Shown here piece after piece: positions 45,970 to 58,415 of a stretch of 64,000 nt of DNA; position 1 is the first letter of the stretch; each line of letters opens with the position of its first letter. Made by a program: the position numbers and the translations under genes. Source of the stretch: Dromiciops gliroides (taxonomy: Eukaryota > Chordata > Mammalia > Microbiotheria > Microbiotheriidae); the NCBI RefSeq assembly GCF_019393635.1, contig NC_057862.1:156068062-156132061 (forward strand), read 5' to 3'. Under the pieces are notes generated by a model. That model had not been told where the DNA came from. It saw nothing but the letters and a program-made list of their open reading frames with translations, and made no database searches.

Positions 45970-47934
45970 TTTATTTTACCAAAAAAAGGGGGGTTTTATG
46001 TTTCAATCTTATCAATGGAGTTTTAAACATAAACATCAAAAACCAAGGGGAAAAATAGAGTTGATCTAAGTAGATACTTGTGTTTTCATTTTGGGTGACT
46101 AAAACTAGACCTTGAAGTAGTTTTTCACTCTGCTCTAATCACCAACAGGTTTTGAGGAAGTTATTTTAATCAATCTATCTGTTATAAAGACATCAATGCC
46201 ACAATTCATTGAAAGTAGCATTTTATTGATGAATATAGGAGAAATAAAATATACATAGTTTCCCCCAAATCAGGAAAATACAATTTTGAAATGTCATTTT
46301 CAGTTTAGCAACTTCTCTATAGTAAGTTTCAACAAAATTATAAAAGGCAAATTGAAATTGAAATTGAAAATGTGGACCCTTACAATTTGTATTCTAAGAG
46401 ATTCCACTTAGATGTTAGAAGAGCAGCATTTAATCATGCCAACAAAGAGTTAAATATTCCTTATGCAAAATTTAACATTTTACTTTTTTTTTTTGAAAAA
46501 TAGTTTAGAAATTCCTATTACTGCTGTAAGCTCTCCATTTAGCAAATGAAGCCAGTTTTCTCTAGGCAGCAGTTTCCATTTTGATGGCAATTTGCCCCGA
46601 GCTTTGTCAGACAGCTAGACCCATAATCTGCCTCAAGAAACACTAATCCTCTAGGGAAAGGCACATTCTCTTTAATGCAAGAAAACTTGGCTGAAATGGT
46701 TATTCTTTTGGCCTTGTTTGGTATGAACAGTGAAGTTTACCCCTCAATTGGAATAGTAAACAGTACTAATGAAATAACTTAAGACAGTTAAGCTTTTTAT
46801 AGTGAAATGTATTAAACTTGAAACAGTTGCAAGACACATTTTAATATCTATTTTGGTTGTTATAGTAGCAAAGTTTTAAAGTTGTTGCTAAAGATCTGAC
46901 ACTTTAGGGAATCTAGCATATAATTTATCAAAGAGTTACTTAATCACCAGAGCATGAAAAATCACTATTATAAGTAAAAATTAAGATACTGCACTGGAAA
47001 TTAACAGATCATTTAGAAAGTCCTGATAAAATCCAACCCAGCTATTCTTAATCTAAATGTAATCAGCTGCAAAGCATTAATGAAAAAATATCTCTGTAAA
47101 AAAGCATAAACTTTATTAGTGTATGAGGAGAAAATCTGTACCTCTAGTAAAAGCAAAGGCACTTAAACTTAAGTTACTTAAATAGAAATGCAACTTGGCC
47201 AGCCAAGTTACAATACATTTCTGGATACCACATCACATCTTATTTGACAATGCTCTACTAAAGACCAGAAGGAGGTATTTTGTGTCACTTCAAAGTGACA
47301 ACCAACTTGAATCCTCTAAAAGAACTCTCTCAATAAACAGCCTGTTTTAGCACCCCCCCCAAAAAAAACACATTTTATGTGGACTTGTTTATAATTTAAT
47401 GGATATTTTCTAGTGGGGACCAAAGATGTTTTTTGTTTTTTGTTTTGTTTTTTTAGTGAGGCAATTGGGGTTAAGTGACTTGCCCAGGGTCACACAGCTA
47501 GTAAGTGTTAAGTGTCTGAGGCCAGATTTGAACTCAGGTACTCCTGACTCCAGGGCCAGTGCTCTATCCACTGCGCCACCTAGCTGCCCCCAAAGATGTT
47601 TTTTAAAGCAGTCACTATGATATCAGTAGCAGGCATCAACTATGTCATCCTTTTGACTGGTAGGATTTGCAATAGCTTTAAATATTCTAAATTTCCTCAA
47701 AATACACAATAAATACATTTGGAACATAACATAAACTGATGATACTGTAATGGCAACAGGCTCATCTTTCTCATTTCATTTTTTCCTACTAGAAAAAAAA
47801 AAGTACATTTAATTTCAGTTATGCTAATACAGTAAGATCCATAGCAAGAAGGGAAGGCCCTGAAGGTTAATGCAAACACAGTCCCAAGCACCAGTCAGGT
47901 AGAGCAGTTGTTCACCACATCAGGACTAAGTATT
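45970..47934 (-). other. UACA: Probable UACA 3' UTR with candidate poly(A) signals
   Basis: The AT-rich sequence below the UACA stop has no other gene and, apart from one SINE (47435-47590), little repeat. On the minus strand AATAAA occurs at 47112-47117, 46222-46227 and 45970-45975. Human UACA mRNA has a 3' UTR of about 2 kb by my recollection, which favours one of the two distal signals. The end point is inferred, not observed; a shorter form using the 47.11-kb signal is possible. Confidence 0.5.
47435..47590 (-). mobile_element. WSINE1-type CORE-SINE in the UACA 3' UTR, 14-bp duplication
   Basis: (GTTTTTT)n tail, GTGAGGCAATTGGGGTTAAG to CACCTAGCTGCCCC. CAAAGATGTTTTTT at 47421-47434 recurs at 47591-47604. 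It lies 345 bp past the stop, in the same orientation as UACA, so it would be transcribed sense. Confidence 0.97.
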
Positions 47935-48006
47935 CTAGCACACAAGCCCCTGCCTCATGCGGATGATCTGGAGTAGGGCAGCTTGAACATCTTCATCCAT
48001 GTGACC
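47935..48006 (-). CDS. UACA: UACA terminal coding exon with stop codon
   Basis: The exon encodes GHMDEDVQAALLQIIRMRQG plus LVC and then TAG at 47935-47937. This is the conserved UACA C-terminus, ending in Cys. The acceptor on the minus strand is CTCTGAAG just above 48006. The short amphipathic tail after the rod is strongly conserved in the family. The exon continues into the 3' UTR towards lower coordinates. Confidence 0.95.
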   Translation of the reverse strand, partial: GHMDEDVQAALLQIIRMRQGLVC

Positions 48007-49847
48007 CTTCAGAGTAGGGAGAAAAGGAGTTAAATCACTTATACAAAATGCGAAAACCAAAAAGGACTTTAGAAGAATGTAATGTTTTGTGTGACTGATC
48101 AAAAGTCAAATCCTTGACAATGAAGATTAAACATGTACAGTTCTAGTGCTACCACATTCACAATAGTACGGTGCTATTACTAATCACAGGAAGCAGGGGA
48201 GCAATACCAATATGAGAACATAGACTAACAATACACTTTCAGGATGTGGATTTTTTCCACCTCTAAATTAAGGAAATTATTATTATTATTATCTTTTTTA
48301 GTAAGCAGAGTAAGGTGTCAGGGGCAGCATGAAGTTATAAATTGGAAAAAAAATAGAGAGAGAAATTTTAAATTTAAAAAGTTGTGTGATTAAATGCAAA
48401 AAGCCAATATGGCCTTCATCCCGTTTTCAGCTTCAAAACTTAAATAGATTACAGCACAACACTTCCTATTAATATAAAAGGTTTCTCTTCCAAAATCTGT
48501 TTCTGTAACAGCAGGATGTTTAAATTTCAAACATTAGCCATAGTTGACTAAACTGAATTTCTTAGTTAACTTTATGTGCCAGAAGGCAAGATTTTTCAGA
48601 TGCCAATTGCTTTTGTTTTCTGTTGCATTAGTAGTCAGCAGAAGAAAAAAAGTTAAAAACACAGAAATCTAGTATTTAAGACATGCATTATTACTGTTTC
48701 AAAAGAAAAAACCATGAGATACGGACTGTTTAATTTGGAATATCCATCAGGGAAGAAGCTGCTGAATACCCAATTGCAAATGACACTCTCCCCTCTAAAA
48801 TGTCTTTCCACTCAATTCCAACCTCTTCCTCCACATTCCCATTACAAAACCCTAGCTCACTTGTTTATTAAATTCCTGTATCAAATAGTGTTCAAAATGT
48901 GTTCAGCTGCCAACTTTTCTGTTATTTCAACACAGTAATACCAAAAGCTTCAAGTTTAAGGTCTTTGTTTTTAAAAGCTCCTTGTCATCTGCTCTGCCTA
49001 TTCCTTATTTATACTATTCACCACTAGGTGAGGCCTTTTCTCTATTATCTCCATCGTTACTTTTCTTCCAATCTTTCCTTCCACCTCTGCTATCCATGTC
49101 TCCATGACCTGGTACTGTCCATTTATAAAAACAATTCCCATTTCTTTTCATCTAACATGTAACTATTTTGTCTTTTTAACAAGCCTTCCTTAAAAACGAT
49201 TGGGGGGAAGGGTGGAGGATATGGCAGATAAAGCATTCTACTGGTTAAAGAGTTTCTGTAGTGAGTGACATATAGTATTCGCATACAACCACTTTTCTTA
49301 GTATGTTATGACAAAGTGTTTTTCTCATTTATATTAATTTCACACAAATAGAGAATTCTTCTATCTTGGGCTTCACTGAGCTCAGAACTAAAGAAAAAAA
49401 TTTCCAAAGTCAAATTATTCTCTTATTTAAATTCCAATGTAGTTCTGTGCACATGCCACTTTTTGAAATGATCAAAGCACTCTGCTGAAATACAGGGAAC
49501 GTTTCTGAACTCTCAAGAAAAACACTAAGGTCTTTTGACTTCGTTTTTTCAGCATAAGGACATGTGTTGATGGCAATGCATTATCTGCAGATAGCAACAC
49601 CATTAATGTGTGTCACCACTGTATGTTGCCAAACTGTCTATAAACTGAGCGACGAGCAGATGGAGACAACACTAAATTTAATATGCTGTGTTGCCATATA
49701 GCTTTTAAAATTTCCTCCTGAACATACGCAAGCATGGCTAAAAGAAACACAATTATTTTTAAATAAGCATATGGGGCGCAGCTACTCTAAACATCAATTA
49801 CTTTTACATAAGTTTATTTAATAAAGGGGGAAAAAAGGGCTATTTAC
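48007..49847 (-). other. UACA: UACA last intron, essentially repeat-free
   Basis: This 1.84-kb intron has a GTAAAT donor and a CTGAAG acceptor. Unlike the rest of the window I recognise no SINE or LINE in it. Sequence is AT-rich with a short (ATT)n near 48277-48292. Absence of young insertions could reflect constraint or chance. Confidence 0.8.
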
Positions 49848-49913
49848 CTGTGCAGCACTAAGAAGATGTGTCCGATATATTGCAATCACTTCTTGGTGCT
49901 GTCTGTCAGCATC
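49848..49913 (-). CDS. UACA: UACA small coding exon (22 codons)
   Basis: This 66-bp phase-0 exon encodes DADRQHQEVIAIYRTHLLSA plus AQ. That is the penultimate coding segment of UACA and reads identically to what I recall of mammalian UACA. The acceptor is a run of about twelve T followed by AG (minus strand), with GAT at 49911-49913. The donor is CAG|GTAAAT with GT at 49846-49847. It is too short for ORF callers and was recognised by homology and splice sites. It sits about 9.15 kb from the preceding exon because a near full-length L1 and an L2 occupy the intron between. Confidence 0.95.
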
Positions 49914-50803
49914 CTAAAAAAAAAAAAATGAGGAAAAGGCTATAAAATAATTTATTTTACTCAAGTTTCTAACAGACCCTGGAACCTTACCCTAATATTG
50001 CCCTTTAGCTCCATGAGGTCCTCAAGCATTTGAGGTAATCAACCAACCTGAACCCACTTAATATAGAATTATATAGTAGGCAGAGCCCTAGCAAGGATGG
50101 GATGACCTGGACTTTGTTTCAGTTCATCAAAATATAGTGTCCCAAAAGTTACAGTACAATTTAAAATATTAACTAGGTAAAGTAGTAGCTACAGGACAAC
50201 TTTTGGGACATGCTGTATGTAGGCAGTGCTCACAGGATTTTTAGATCTTAGGGATTAATTCAAGGTTGGCATAAATTATGTACTTAAAATGTCCGAATGC
50301 ATGAATAAATGAAAGGAATTAAATCATTGATAAAATAAAACAAAAAATGATTCAAAGAACTACATTTGTATTTTTAAAGTACATACATAAAAAAGCAGTT
50401 CAAAGAAGAGAATTTCTTCTCTAATATACTTTTCCTTTGATTACCTTGTTTTTGTTTGAATTTAAGATTCAGTGAAAATTATATAGGCTCAAACAATGTC
50501 CCCAACCCAAAGAAGGATATGATTCAATTCAACAAATCTACACATATCAAATCCCTACACTGTGATTCATTACTATTGTAGCCAACTCAGTCTTTATCTT
50601 TATGACCTTGCGATTAAAATACTGTAATTCAATTCTACAAACATTTAAAATTTTTTTTGTTTATTTCATTAAATATTCACCAATTACATATTTCCACATA
50701 AGCTATATCTCAAAAGAAAACAAAAATTAACAAAGTTTTTAAAAGTATGCTATCTACATTCAGAGTTCATCAGTTCTCTCTCTGGAGGTAGATTGACACT
50801 TTT

Positions 50804-50958
50804 CTTTTCTTTCTTTTTTTTTTTTTTTAGAATAAGATGGTAGTTTATTTAGAGTAAGGGTAAGGGAAGGGAAGGGAAACCATGAAAGAAGTCCTTGGAC
50901 TTCTCATGGGGAGAAAAGGCATGGCACAGAGAGAGTGGCTCTGAGATACCAATCTCCA
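50804..50958 (-). mobile_element. Short retroposed mRNA 3' end with poly(A) and 14-bp duplication
   Basis: On the minus strand about 130 bp of unrecognised sequence ends CTCTAAATAAACTACCATCT, then TATTCT and a poly(A). A canonical AATAAA (50844-50849 plus coordinates) sits about 15 nt before the A-run. AGATTGACACTTTT at 50790-50803 recurs as AGATTAACACTTTT at 50959-50972. It has the hallmarks of L1-driven retroposition of the 3' end of some transcript. The source is not identified; it is not one of the SINE families here. Confidence 0.8.
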
Positions 50959-51460
50959 AGATTAACACTTTTCATCATGGTACCTCTGGAATTATTTTGG
51001 AACATTATCTTGATCAGAGTAGGTAAGTCTTTCACCTTTGATCGTCTTTACAATATTGTTGTTATTATGTCTCTTGTTCTCCTGATTCTATTCAATTTCC
51101 TTTGTATCAGTTCCTGTAAGTCTTCCCAGGTTTGTCTGAAACCATCCTGCTCATCATTTCTTAGAGCGGAACGGCATGCCATCACAACCATATACCACAA
51201 AACTTGTTTGGCCATTCCCCAATTCACAGGCATCCTCTTGATTTCTAATTCTTTGCCATGACAAAAAGAGATGCTACACATATTTTTGTATATATAGGTC
51301 CTTTCCCCTTTGCTTTGATCTCTTTAGGATACAGACTGAACAGTGGTTTTGCTGGGTCAAAGGGCAGGCACAGTTTTACAGCTGTTTTGGGAATAGTTCC
51401 AAATTGTTCTTCAGAATGGCTGGCCTAGTTCACAATCCTATCAAGAGGACATTAGTGTCA

Positions 51461-51603
51461 GGGGCAGCTAGGTGGGGCAGTGGATAAAGCACTGGCCCTG
51501 GAGTCAGGAGGACCTGAGTTCAAATCTGACCTCAGACACTTGACACTTACTAGCTGTGTGACCCTGGGCAAGTCACTTAACCCTCATTGCCCCAACCCCC
51601 CCA
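51461..51603 (+). mobile_element. WSINE1-type CORE-SINE in the L1
   Basis: GGGGCAGCTAGGTGGGGCAG to ACTTAACCCTCATTGCCCC, followed by a C-run instead of poly(A). No clear duplication. Confidence 0.93.
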
Positions 51604-53730
51604 AAATTTACATACATATATATAAAGTTATTTGAAGCATTTTTTATGTGACTAAGTAGCTTTGATTTCTTCTTCTGAAAACTGCCTTCTCATATCCTTT
51701 GACCATTTACCAACTGGGAAATGACACACATTCTTATAAATTTAACTCAGTTCTTCATATATTTGACAAATGAGGCTTTTTATCAGAAAAACTTGCTGTA
51801 AATTTTCCCCAATTTCCTGCTTTCCTTCTAATCTGGGCTGAACTGGTTTGTCTGTACAGACCCCTTTTCAATTTAATGCAATTAAAATTATCCATTTTAT
51901 ATCCTATAATGCTCTCTATCTCTTGTTTGGTTATAAACTCTTCCCTTATCCATAGATTTGACATGTATAATTTTCCACGTTCCCCTACTTTACTTATGGT
52001 ATCATCTTTTATGTCTAAATCATTTATCCATTTTGATCTTATCTTAGTATGTGGTGTGAGATATTGGTCTATGCCTACTTTCTGCCAAAATGTTTCCCAG
52101 CAATTTTTGTCAAATGCTAAGTTCTTACCCCCAAAGCTTGAGTTTTTCTTATCAAATGTTAGGTTATAATGATCATTTACTACTGTGTATTATGTACCTA
52201 ATCTATTCCAGTGATCTATCACTCTATTTCTTAGCCAGTAATAGATTATTTCATTATTATTTTTTCTGGCTCTATAAAATAAATTTTTGGCAGTTTGATT
52301 GGTATGGCACTGAATAAGTAAATTAACTTGGGTAGAATTGTCATTTTTATTATATTAGCTCAGCTTACCCACAAGCAATTAATATTTCTCTACTTGTTCA
52401 GATCTGTATTTGTGTGAAAAATGTTTTGTAAATGTGTTTATATAATACCTGGGTTTGTCTTGGTAGGTAAACTCCCCAGTATTTTATGTTGTCTGCAGTT
52501 ATATTGAATGAATTTTCTCTTTCTATCTCCTCCTGTTGGATTTTGTTGGAAGTATATAAAAATGTTGATGATTTTTGTGGGTTTACTTTATATCCTGCAA
52601 CTTTGCTAAAGTTGTTAAATGTTTCAACTGGTTTTTTAGTTGATGTTCTAAGGTACTCTTCATATACCATCATATCATCTGCAAAGAGTGATAACTTTTC
52701 TCATTGCCTATTTTTATTCCTCCAGGTTTTTTTTTCTTACAGCATGCTATAGCTAGCATTTCTAGTACTGAACAACAATGGTGATAATAGACATCCTTGA
52801 TCTTATTGGGAAGGCTTAAAGTTTATTCCCATGATAGATAATGCTTACTCTTGGTATTTGATGAATACTACTTATCATTTTAAGAAAAGATCCACTGATT
52901 CCTATGCTTTCTAGTGTTTTTTTTTATAGAAATGGGAGCATTTTGTCAAAGGTACTTTCTGCATCTATTGATATACTCATACAATTTTTGTTGTTTTTGT
53001 TACTGATCTGGTCAATTATGTTGATAGTTTTTCCAATATTGAACCAGCCTGGTATAAATCCTGGCACAAATCCCACCTGGTCACAGTGTGTGATGTTTGT
53101 GAGATTTTCTTATAATCTCCTTGCTACTATTTCATTTAAAATTTCTTCATCAATATTCATTAAGGAAATTGCCTAATCTATTGACTGGGTCTTTCTCTTT
53201 TTAATTAATGTACATATTTAGAGATGTAAAATTTCCCCTAAGTTCTGCTCTGGTTGCATCACACAAATTTGGTATGTTGTCTCATTATTGTCATTCTCTT
53301 TAATGAAATTATTGATTGTTTCTATAATTTGTTTTTTGAACCACTCATTCTTTAGGACTGAATTTAATTTCCAATTAATTTTTAATCTATGCTTCCACAA
53401 CACTTTATTGAATATAATTTTGACTGCATTTAGGTCTGAACGAGGTGCATTTACTGTTTCTGCTTTTCTGCATTTGGTTGAAAGGTTTTTAATGCCCTAA
53501 TATATGGTCAATTTTTGTGAAGGTGACATGATTGGCTGAGAAAAAGGTATCTATTCCCATTCAGGTTTTTTTCTAGAGGTCTGTCATGACTCTATTCATC
53601 TCTTTTGACTTCTTATTTTGTGGTTAGATTTATCTAGCTCTGAGAGGGGAAAGTTGAGGTCTTCCATTAGTATTGTTATGCTATTTCCTCCTGTACTTCA
53701 TTTAATTGTTCCTTTAAGAATTTGGATGCT

Positions 53731-54473
53731 AAGATTTGGAACTAAGCTCAAAGAGCTATGGGGCTGTGCATACCCTTTGACCGGGTAATACCACTACTAG
53801 GTCTCCTATCCCAAAGAGATCATAAAAAAGGGAAAAGGACCCACATATACAAAAATATTTATAGCAGCTTTCTTTGTGGTGGCAAAGAATTTGGAAGTGG
53901 AGATGCCCATCAAATGGGGAACAGATGAACAAGTTGTGGTATATGAATACTATTATACTATAAGAAATGATGAGCAGGCTGATTTCAGAAAAACCTGGAA
54001 AAACATAAATAGACTGATGATGAGTGAAGTGATCAGAATCTGGAGAACACTGTACACAGTTAACAGCAACATTGTGTGGTGATGATCAACTGTGATAGAC
54101 TTTGCTTTTCTCAGCAACAAAATGATCCAAGACATTTCCAAAGGACTCATGATGGGAAATACTCTCCACATCCAGAAAAAGAACTATGGAGTCGTAATGC
54201 AGATTGTACCATACTATTTTTACTTTAACTTTTTTTTCCCCTTTCTTGAGATTCTTCCCTTTTGTTCTGATTCTTCTTTCACAACATGACTAACGTGGAA
54301 ATATGTTTAATGTGATTGTACTTATATAACCTTTATCAGATTTCTGTCTTGGGGAGGGGGGAGGGAAGGGAGAGAGGGAGAAAAATTTGGAACTCAAAAT
54401 CTTATAAAAAACAAATGTTGCAAACTATCCTTACATGTAACCGGAAAAAAAAAATACAATTAAGGGAAAAAAA
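53731..54473 (+). mobile_element. 5'-truncated L1 3' end nested in the antisense L1
   Basis: ORF2 C-terminus and 3' UTR: TTTGACCGGGTAATACCACT, ATTTATAGCAGCTTTCTTTG, TTGTGGTATATGAATACTAT, GGGGAGGGGGGAGGGAAGGG and poly(A). AAGAATTTGGATGCT at 53716-53730 recurs as AAGAATTTAGATGCT at 54474-54488. The flanking host L1 is continuous with 32500-32530 of the other copy, confirming nesting. Confidence 0.95.
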
Positions 54474-56092
54474 AAGAATTTAGATGCTATGCCATTTGGT
54501 GCATATGTAAGTATTGATATTATTTTATTGTCTATGGCTCTTTTTAGTGATATAATTTCTGTTTATTCTTTTTAATATGGTTCTATTTTTGCTTTTGCTT
54601 TGTCTGAGATCATGATTGCTACCCCTTTCTTTTTAACTTGTTTTTACTCTGTGTGTATCTCTCTATTTCAAATGTACTTTTTGTAAACAACATATCGTTG
54701 CATTATGGTTTCTAATCCATTCTGCTATGTGCTTACATTTTTAGTGAATTCATCTCATTCATAATCACAGTTATGGTTACTAACTGTAACATTTCCCTCC
54801 ATCAGATTTATTTCCATTTATCTTTCTCTCTTTTTTTCCCTTGTCTCTCCTCTAAAGTCTGTTTTCCTTCTGACCACTGCCTATTTTTATCTATCTTCCC
54901 TTTTATCACCCCTCCCACACACACACATATTTTTCCTTTTCTCCTTCTCTTCCTAATTCCTTTCTGGGTAAGACAGATTTCTATTACCAATTGAGTATTT
55001 ATATTTTCCCTCTTTGAATCAATTGAGATGTGAATGAGATTTATGCATGGCCTGCCCTCTCCCTACTATTTCCCCCTCCATTGTAAAAGCTCTTTCATGC
55101 CTCTTTTAAGTGAGATAAATTTTCCCATTCTTCCTCTCTTCCCCTTCTCCTTAGGGAACCCCTCTCTCACCTACCAATTTTTTCACATCGTCCCAACATA
55201 ATCAACTCATTTCTATACTTTCTATATAGAATCCTTCTAATTGCCCTAATAATGATAGAGTTCTTAAAAGATACATGTATGATCTTCCCATATAGAAAGG
55301 TAAATTTGAGTCCCTTATAATTTCTCTTTCTTAGGTGTTCTATTTGAAAGTAAACTTTTCTATTCAGCTCTGGTCTTTTTATCAGAAATGCTTGAAAGTC
55401 CTCTATTTGATTAAATATCCATCCCCCCTCCCCCTCCCCCCCCCCCCAGGATTATACTCAGTTTTTCTGGGTAAGTTATTCTTGGTTTTAATTCCAGCTC
55501 TTTTGCCTTCCAGAATAGCATATTTCGCACCCTCCATTCCTTTAGTGTGGGTAGCTGCTTAATTTTGTGTGATCCTGACTGTGGCCCCACGATATTTAAA
55601 TGGTTTCTTTCTGGTGGTTTTAAGTATTTTATCCTTGACCTGGGAGCACTGGAATTAGGCTAATAATATTCTTGGGAATTTTCATTTGGGGATATCTTTC
55701 AGGTGGTGATCCATGGATTCTTTAAATTTTACCCTCTGGTTCCAAAATAGAGGTGGTTTTCCTTAATAATTTTTTGAAATATGATATTTAGGCTCATTCT
55801 TTGATCATGGCGTTTTGATAATCTAATAATTCTTAAAGTATCTCTCCTTGATCTATTTTCCAGGTCAGTTGTTTTTCCAATGAGGTATTTCACATTTGCT
55901 TTTGTTTTCTCATTCATTTGACTTCATTTTATTTTTTCTTGATGTCTTATGGAGTCATCAGCTTAAGGTGCACAATTCTAATTTTTAAGGAACTATTTTT
56001 TTCAGGGAAGTTTTGTACCTCTTTTTCCTTTTGGTCAATTCTTTGTCTCTCTCCATTTGGCCAATTCTGTTTTTTTAAGGTGTTATTTTCTT

Positions 56093-56270
56093 TTCTTTCT
56101 TCTTCTTCTTCTTTTTTTTTTTGGGGGGGGGAAGGCAGGGCAATGAGGGTTAAGTGACTTGCCCAGGGTCACACAGCTAGTAAGTGTCAAGTACCTGAGA
56201 CCGGATTTGAACTCAGGTTCTCCTGACTCCAGGGCCAGTACTTTATCCACTGTGCCACCTAGCTGCCCTG
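56093..56270 (-). mobile_element. WSINE1-type CORE-SINE in the L1 ORF1 region
   Basis: (CTT)n/T/G tail, GGCAATGAGGGTTAAGTGAC-like block to CACCTAGCTGCCCTG. AGGTGTTATTTTCTT at 56078-56092 recurs as AGGTATTATTTTCTT at 56271-56285. Confidence 0.95.
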
Positions 56271-57469
56271 AGGTATTATTTTCTTCAGCCTTTTTCATGC
56301 CTCTTTTATCAAACTGTAAATTGTCTTTTCATAATTTTCTCCCTTTGTTTTCATTTCTTTATCTAATTTTTCTTCTACCACTCTTAATTGATTTTGAAAA
56401 TAATTCTTAAGTTCTATGAATTCTTGTTGGGATTGTGTCTAATTCACATTTGTCCCCCGTGAGGTTTTTCTTATAGCTGTTTTGACTTCAGTGTCTTCTG
56501 AATTAGTGTACTGATCTTCCCTACCACCATAGGAGCTTTTTGTGTTCATGTTCATTTTTTGTTTGTTCATTTTTCCACCTTATTTCTTGATTTGGAATTT
56601 TATGTTAATGTTGGGCTCTGTTTCCAGCATGTGGGGCACAAGAGGACTGTCTCAAGCTTCAAGTTTTTTCACACTGCTGTTTTCAAAGCTAGTTCTGGGA
56701 AGCTGGAAGTTTTCAGTGCTTCCAAAGTGGTATGATATGAAGTGAGGTGTGGTCATTGCTCTCCTGGTCTGCATTCTGGTCCTTATCCAGAAAGGACCCC
56801 TGATCCCTTGGAACTGTGAGCAATACTGATCCTCAGCGCCTTTGCTCCCTTGGGACCAAAGGTGATATTGTTCCTCATGGTCCCTTGGAATAAAAAATTA
56901 ACCTGTTGCTCAGGTTTTCTGATCTCTTAGGACCAAAAATAATATTGTCTCACTGGATCCCTAATCCCTTGTGAGCAAAAGTGTTATTGTCCCTCAGGGG
57001 CATCCACTCCTCGACCAAAAGTGCTCCTCTCCACTCTTGAATTATAACCCAGATGTGGGTTTTGGCATTGGAGTCACCAAAATAGTGTCTGGTCCTACAG
57101 CCAGTGCTAGTACAGGGATCCCCTATAATCTCTTTCTGACCAGTTCCCAGGTCCTCTTAGTGTCTCTGGTTTAAAAGCTCCAAAGCTGCTGCCGCTTCTG
57201 TTGCCACCACCTGGTTCCACCACTGGTGTTTCATCTACAGGGCCCCTGGGCCAGCTTTCACCCCTATATCACAGATATCTCTTTCCAACCTCCTCCTGCT
57301 TTGTGTCTTGGGTTGGAAGGATGTCTCACTCATATCACTTGTTGGCAGAACTCAATTTGAGGCACTATTTTAAAGTTGTCTGGAGAGGAACATTGGGAAA
57401 ACCCAGATAAGTGTTTCCTCTACTCTGTCATCTTGGCTCTGTCCCTGAAAGTCTAAATAAGCATTCATT

Positions 57470-58415
57470 AAACTACATCCAGCACACTACGCCAGGTTAG
57501 AATTGTCTCCCTGTCTTGACTCTTTCCTATTTTTCCTGACATATTGGTGCCAAATTAATCTTCCCCAACACATTACTTTCCTTGGGTGACATTATATAAA
57601 AACAATGTCCAAAGTCTCCTTTTATTCATAGGATATTTGAACTCTTCAATGTGTATTCAAGGCCTTTAATCTCCCATTAGTCTTTTAATATGAATCCTCC
57701 TCTCTAGTATGACTGGTCTACTCACTGTCAAACAAACCTGTGTGTTCTTGCTTTATACCACTGCCTCTTCCTGCCATAGTCTTACTCACCTCACCCATCA
57801 GTTCAGATTAAGCTGAAGTCTCTTCTCCATGACACCTTTCCTGAACTCTCCAATCCAGTGATTTACATAAGGGTTGAGAGAGTGCTGTCCTTTTTTATGT
57901 TTAGATTTTTTTAATGACACCACTTGACCAAAGCACTCACTTCTGATAGTATCTACAACACCCCATACATTCCTCTCCTGGCTATGCTTCCAACTTTTTA
58001 GACTTCAATGCCATTTCTCGGCTGCAGTCTCACTCACTCTGGCACTTTCTTCAGGACTTGGGGCATCCGCATCCTGAGATATCAATCCACCATGCCAGCC
58101 CCCTTTTCCCAATGATGATTTTCTTCAGGGGCCTCCATTTTAGGGAAGAAATGAGGGCTGCTAACCCTCATTCCCTGCCTAGTTGTGTTTCTGACTTTTG
58201 ATACCTCCATACTATGCCTGATACATATCCCTTCCTTCAAACTTCCCCAGCCCCAACTTTTCAGCTTCCTTTTGTGTATTATCTTCCCCTGTTAGTGTGT
58301 AAACTCCCCTGTGGGCTGGGATTGTCTTTTTATTTATGTTTCTATCCCCAGCCCTTAACACAGCTCCTGTACATAGTAAGCATTTAATAAATGTTTGTTG
58401 GTTTGCCTTGATACG
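57470..58415 (+). mobile_element. L2 LINE 3' portion
   Basis: L2-like order: AAATTAATCTTCCCCAACAC, GACACCTTTCCTGAACTCTC and the 3' end TTTCTATCCCCAGCCCTTAA with AGCATTTAATAAATGTTTGT. Confidence 0.7.

Larger units (their letters stand above)
50640..57445 (-). mobile_element. Near full-length L1 in the UACA intron (inactive)
   Basis: 3' end at about 50.64 kb. The ORF2 C-terminal region runs to 52 kb. RT block LSLFADDMMVYEE with the catalytic FADD codons at 52674-52685 (minus), followed by NNFSKVAGYKVNPQKSSTFL. ORF1 lies at 55.7-56.4 kb with TTDLENRSRRDTLRII. The 5' end at about 57.44 kb reads GAGCCAAGATGACAGAGTAG on the minus strand. Stops and frameshifts interrupt both ORFs. Later insertions: a retrocopy (50804-50958), a SINE (51461-51603), a sense L1 3' end (53731-54473) and a SINE (56093-56270). 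Confidence 0.88.

Noticed and set aside
11546..56270. Many near-identical ~150-bp units that could suggest a repeat array such as CRISPR
   Set aside because: They are dispersed, in both orientations, with individual target duplications and A-rich tails; they are retroposed SINEs.
4115..56410. Recurring ~60-residue frames reading like ALESGVPEFKSGLRHLTLTS on one strand and LPRVTQLVSVKCLRPDLNSG on the other
   Set aside because: These are translations of the same SINE in two orientations (for example 4171-4316, 20723-20867, 24031-24188), not a protein family.
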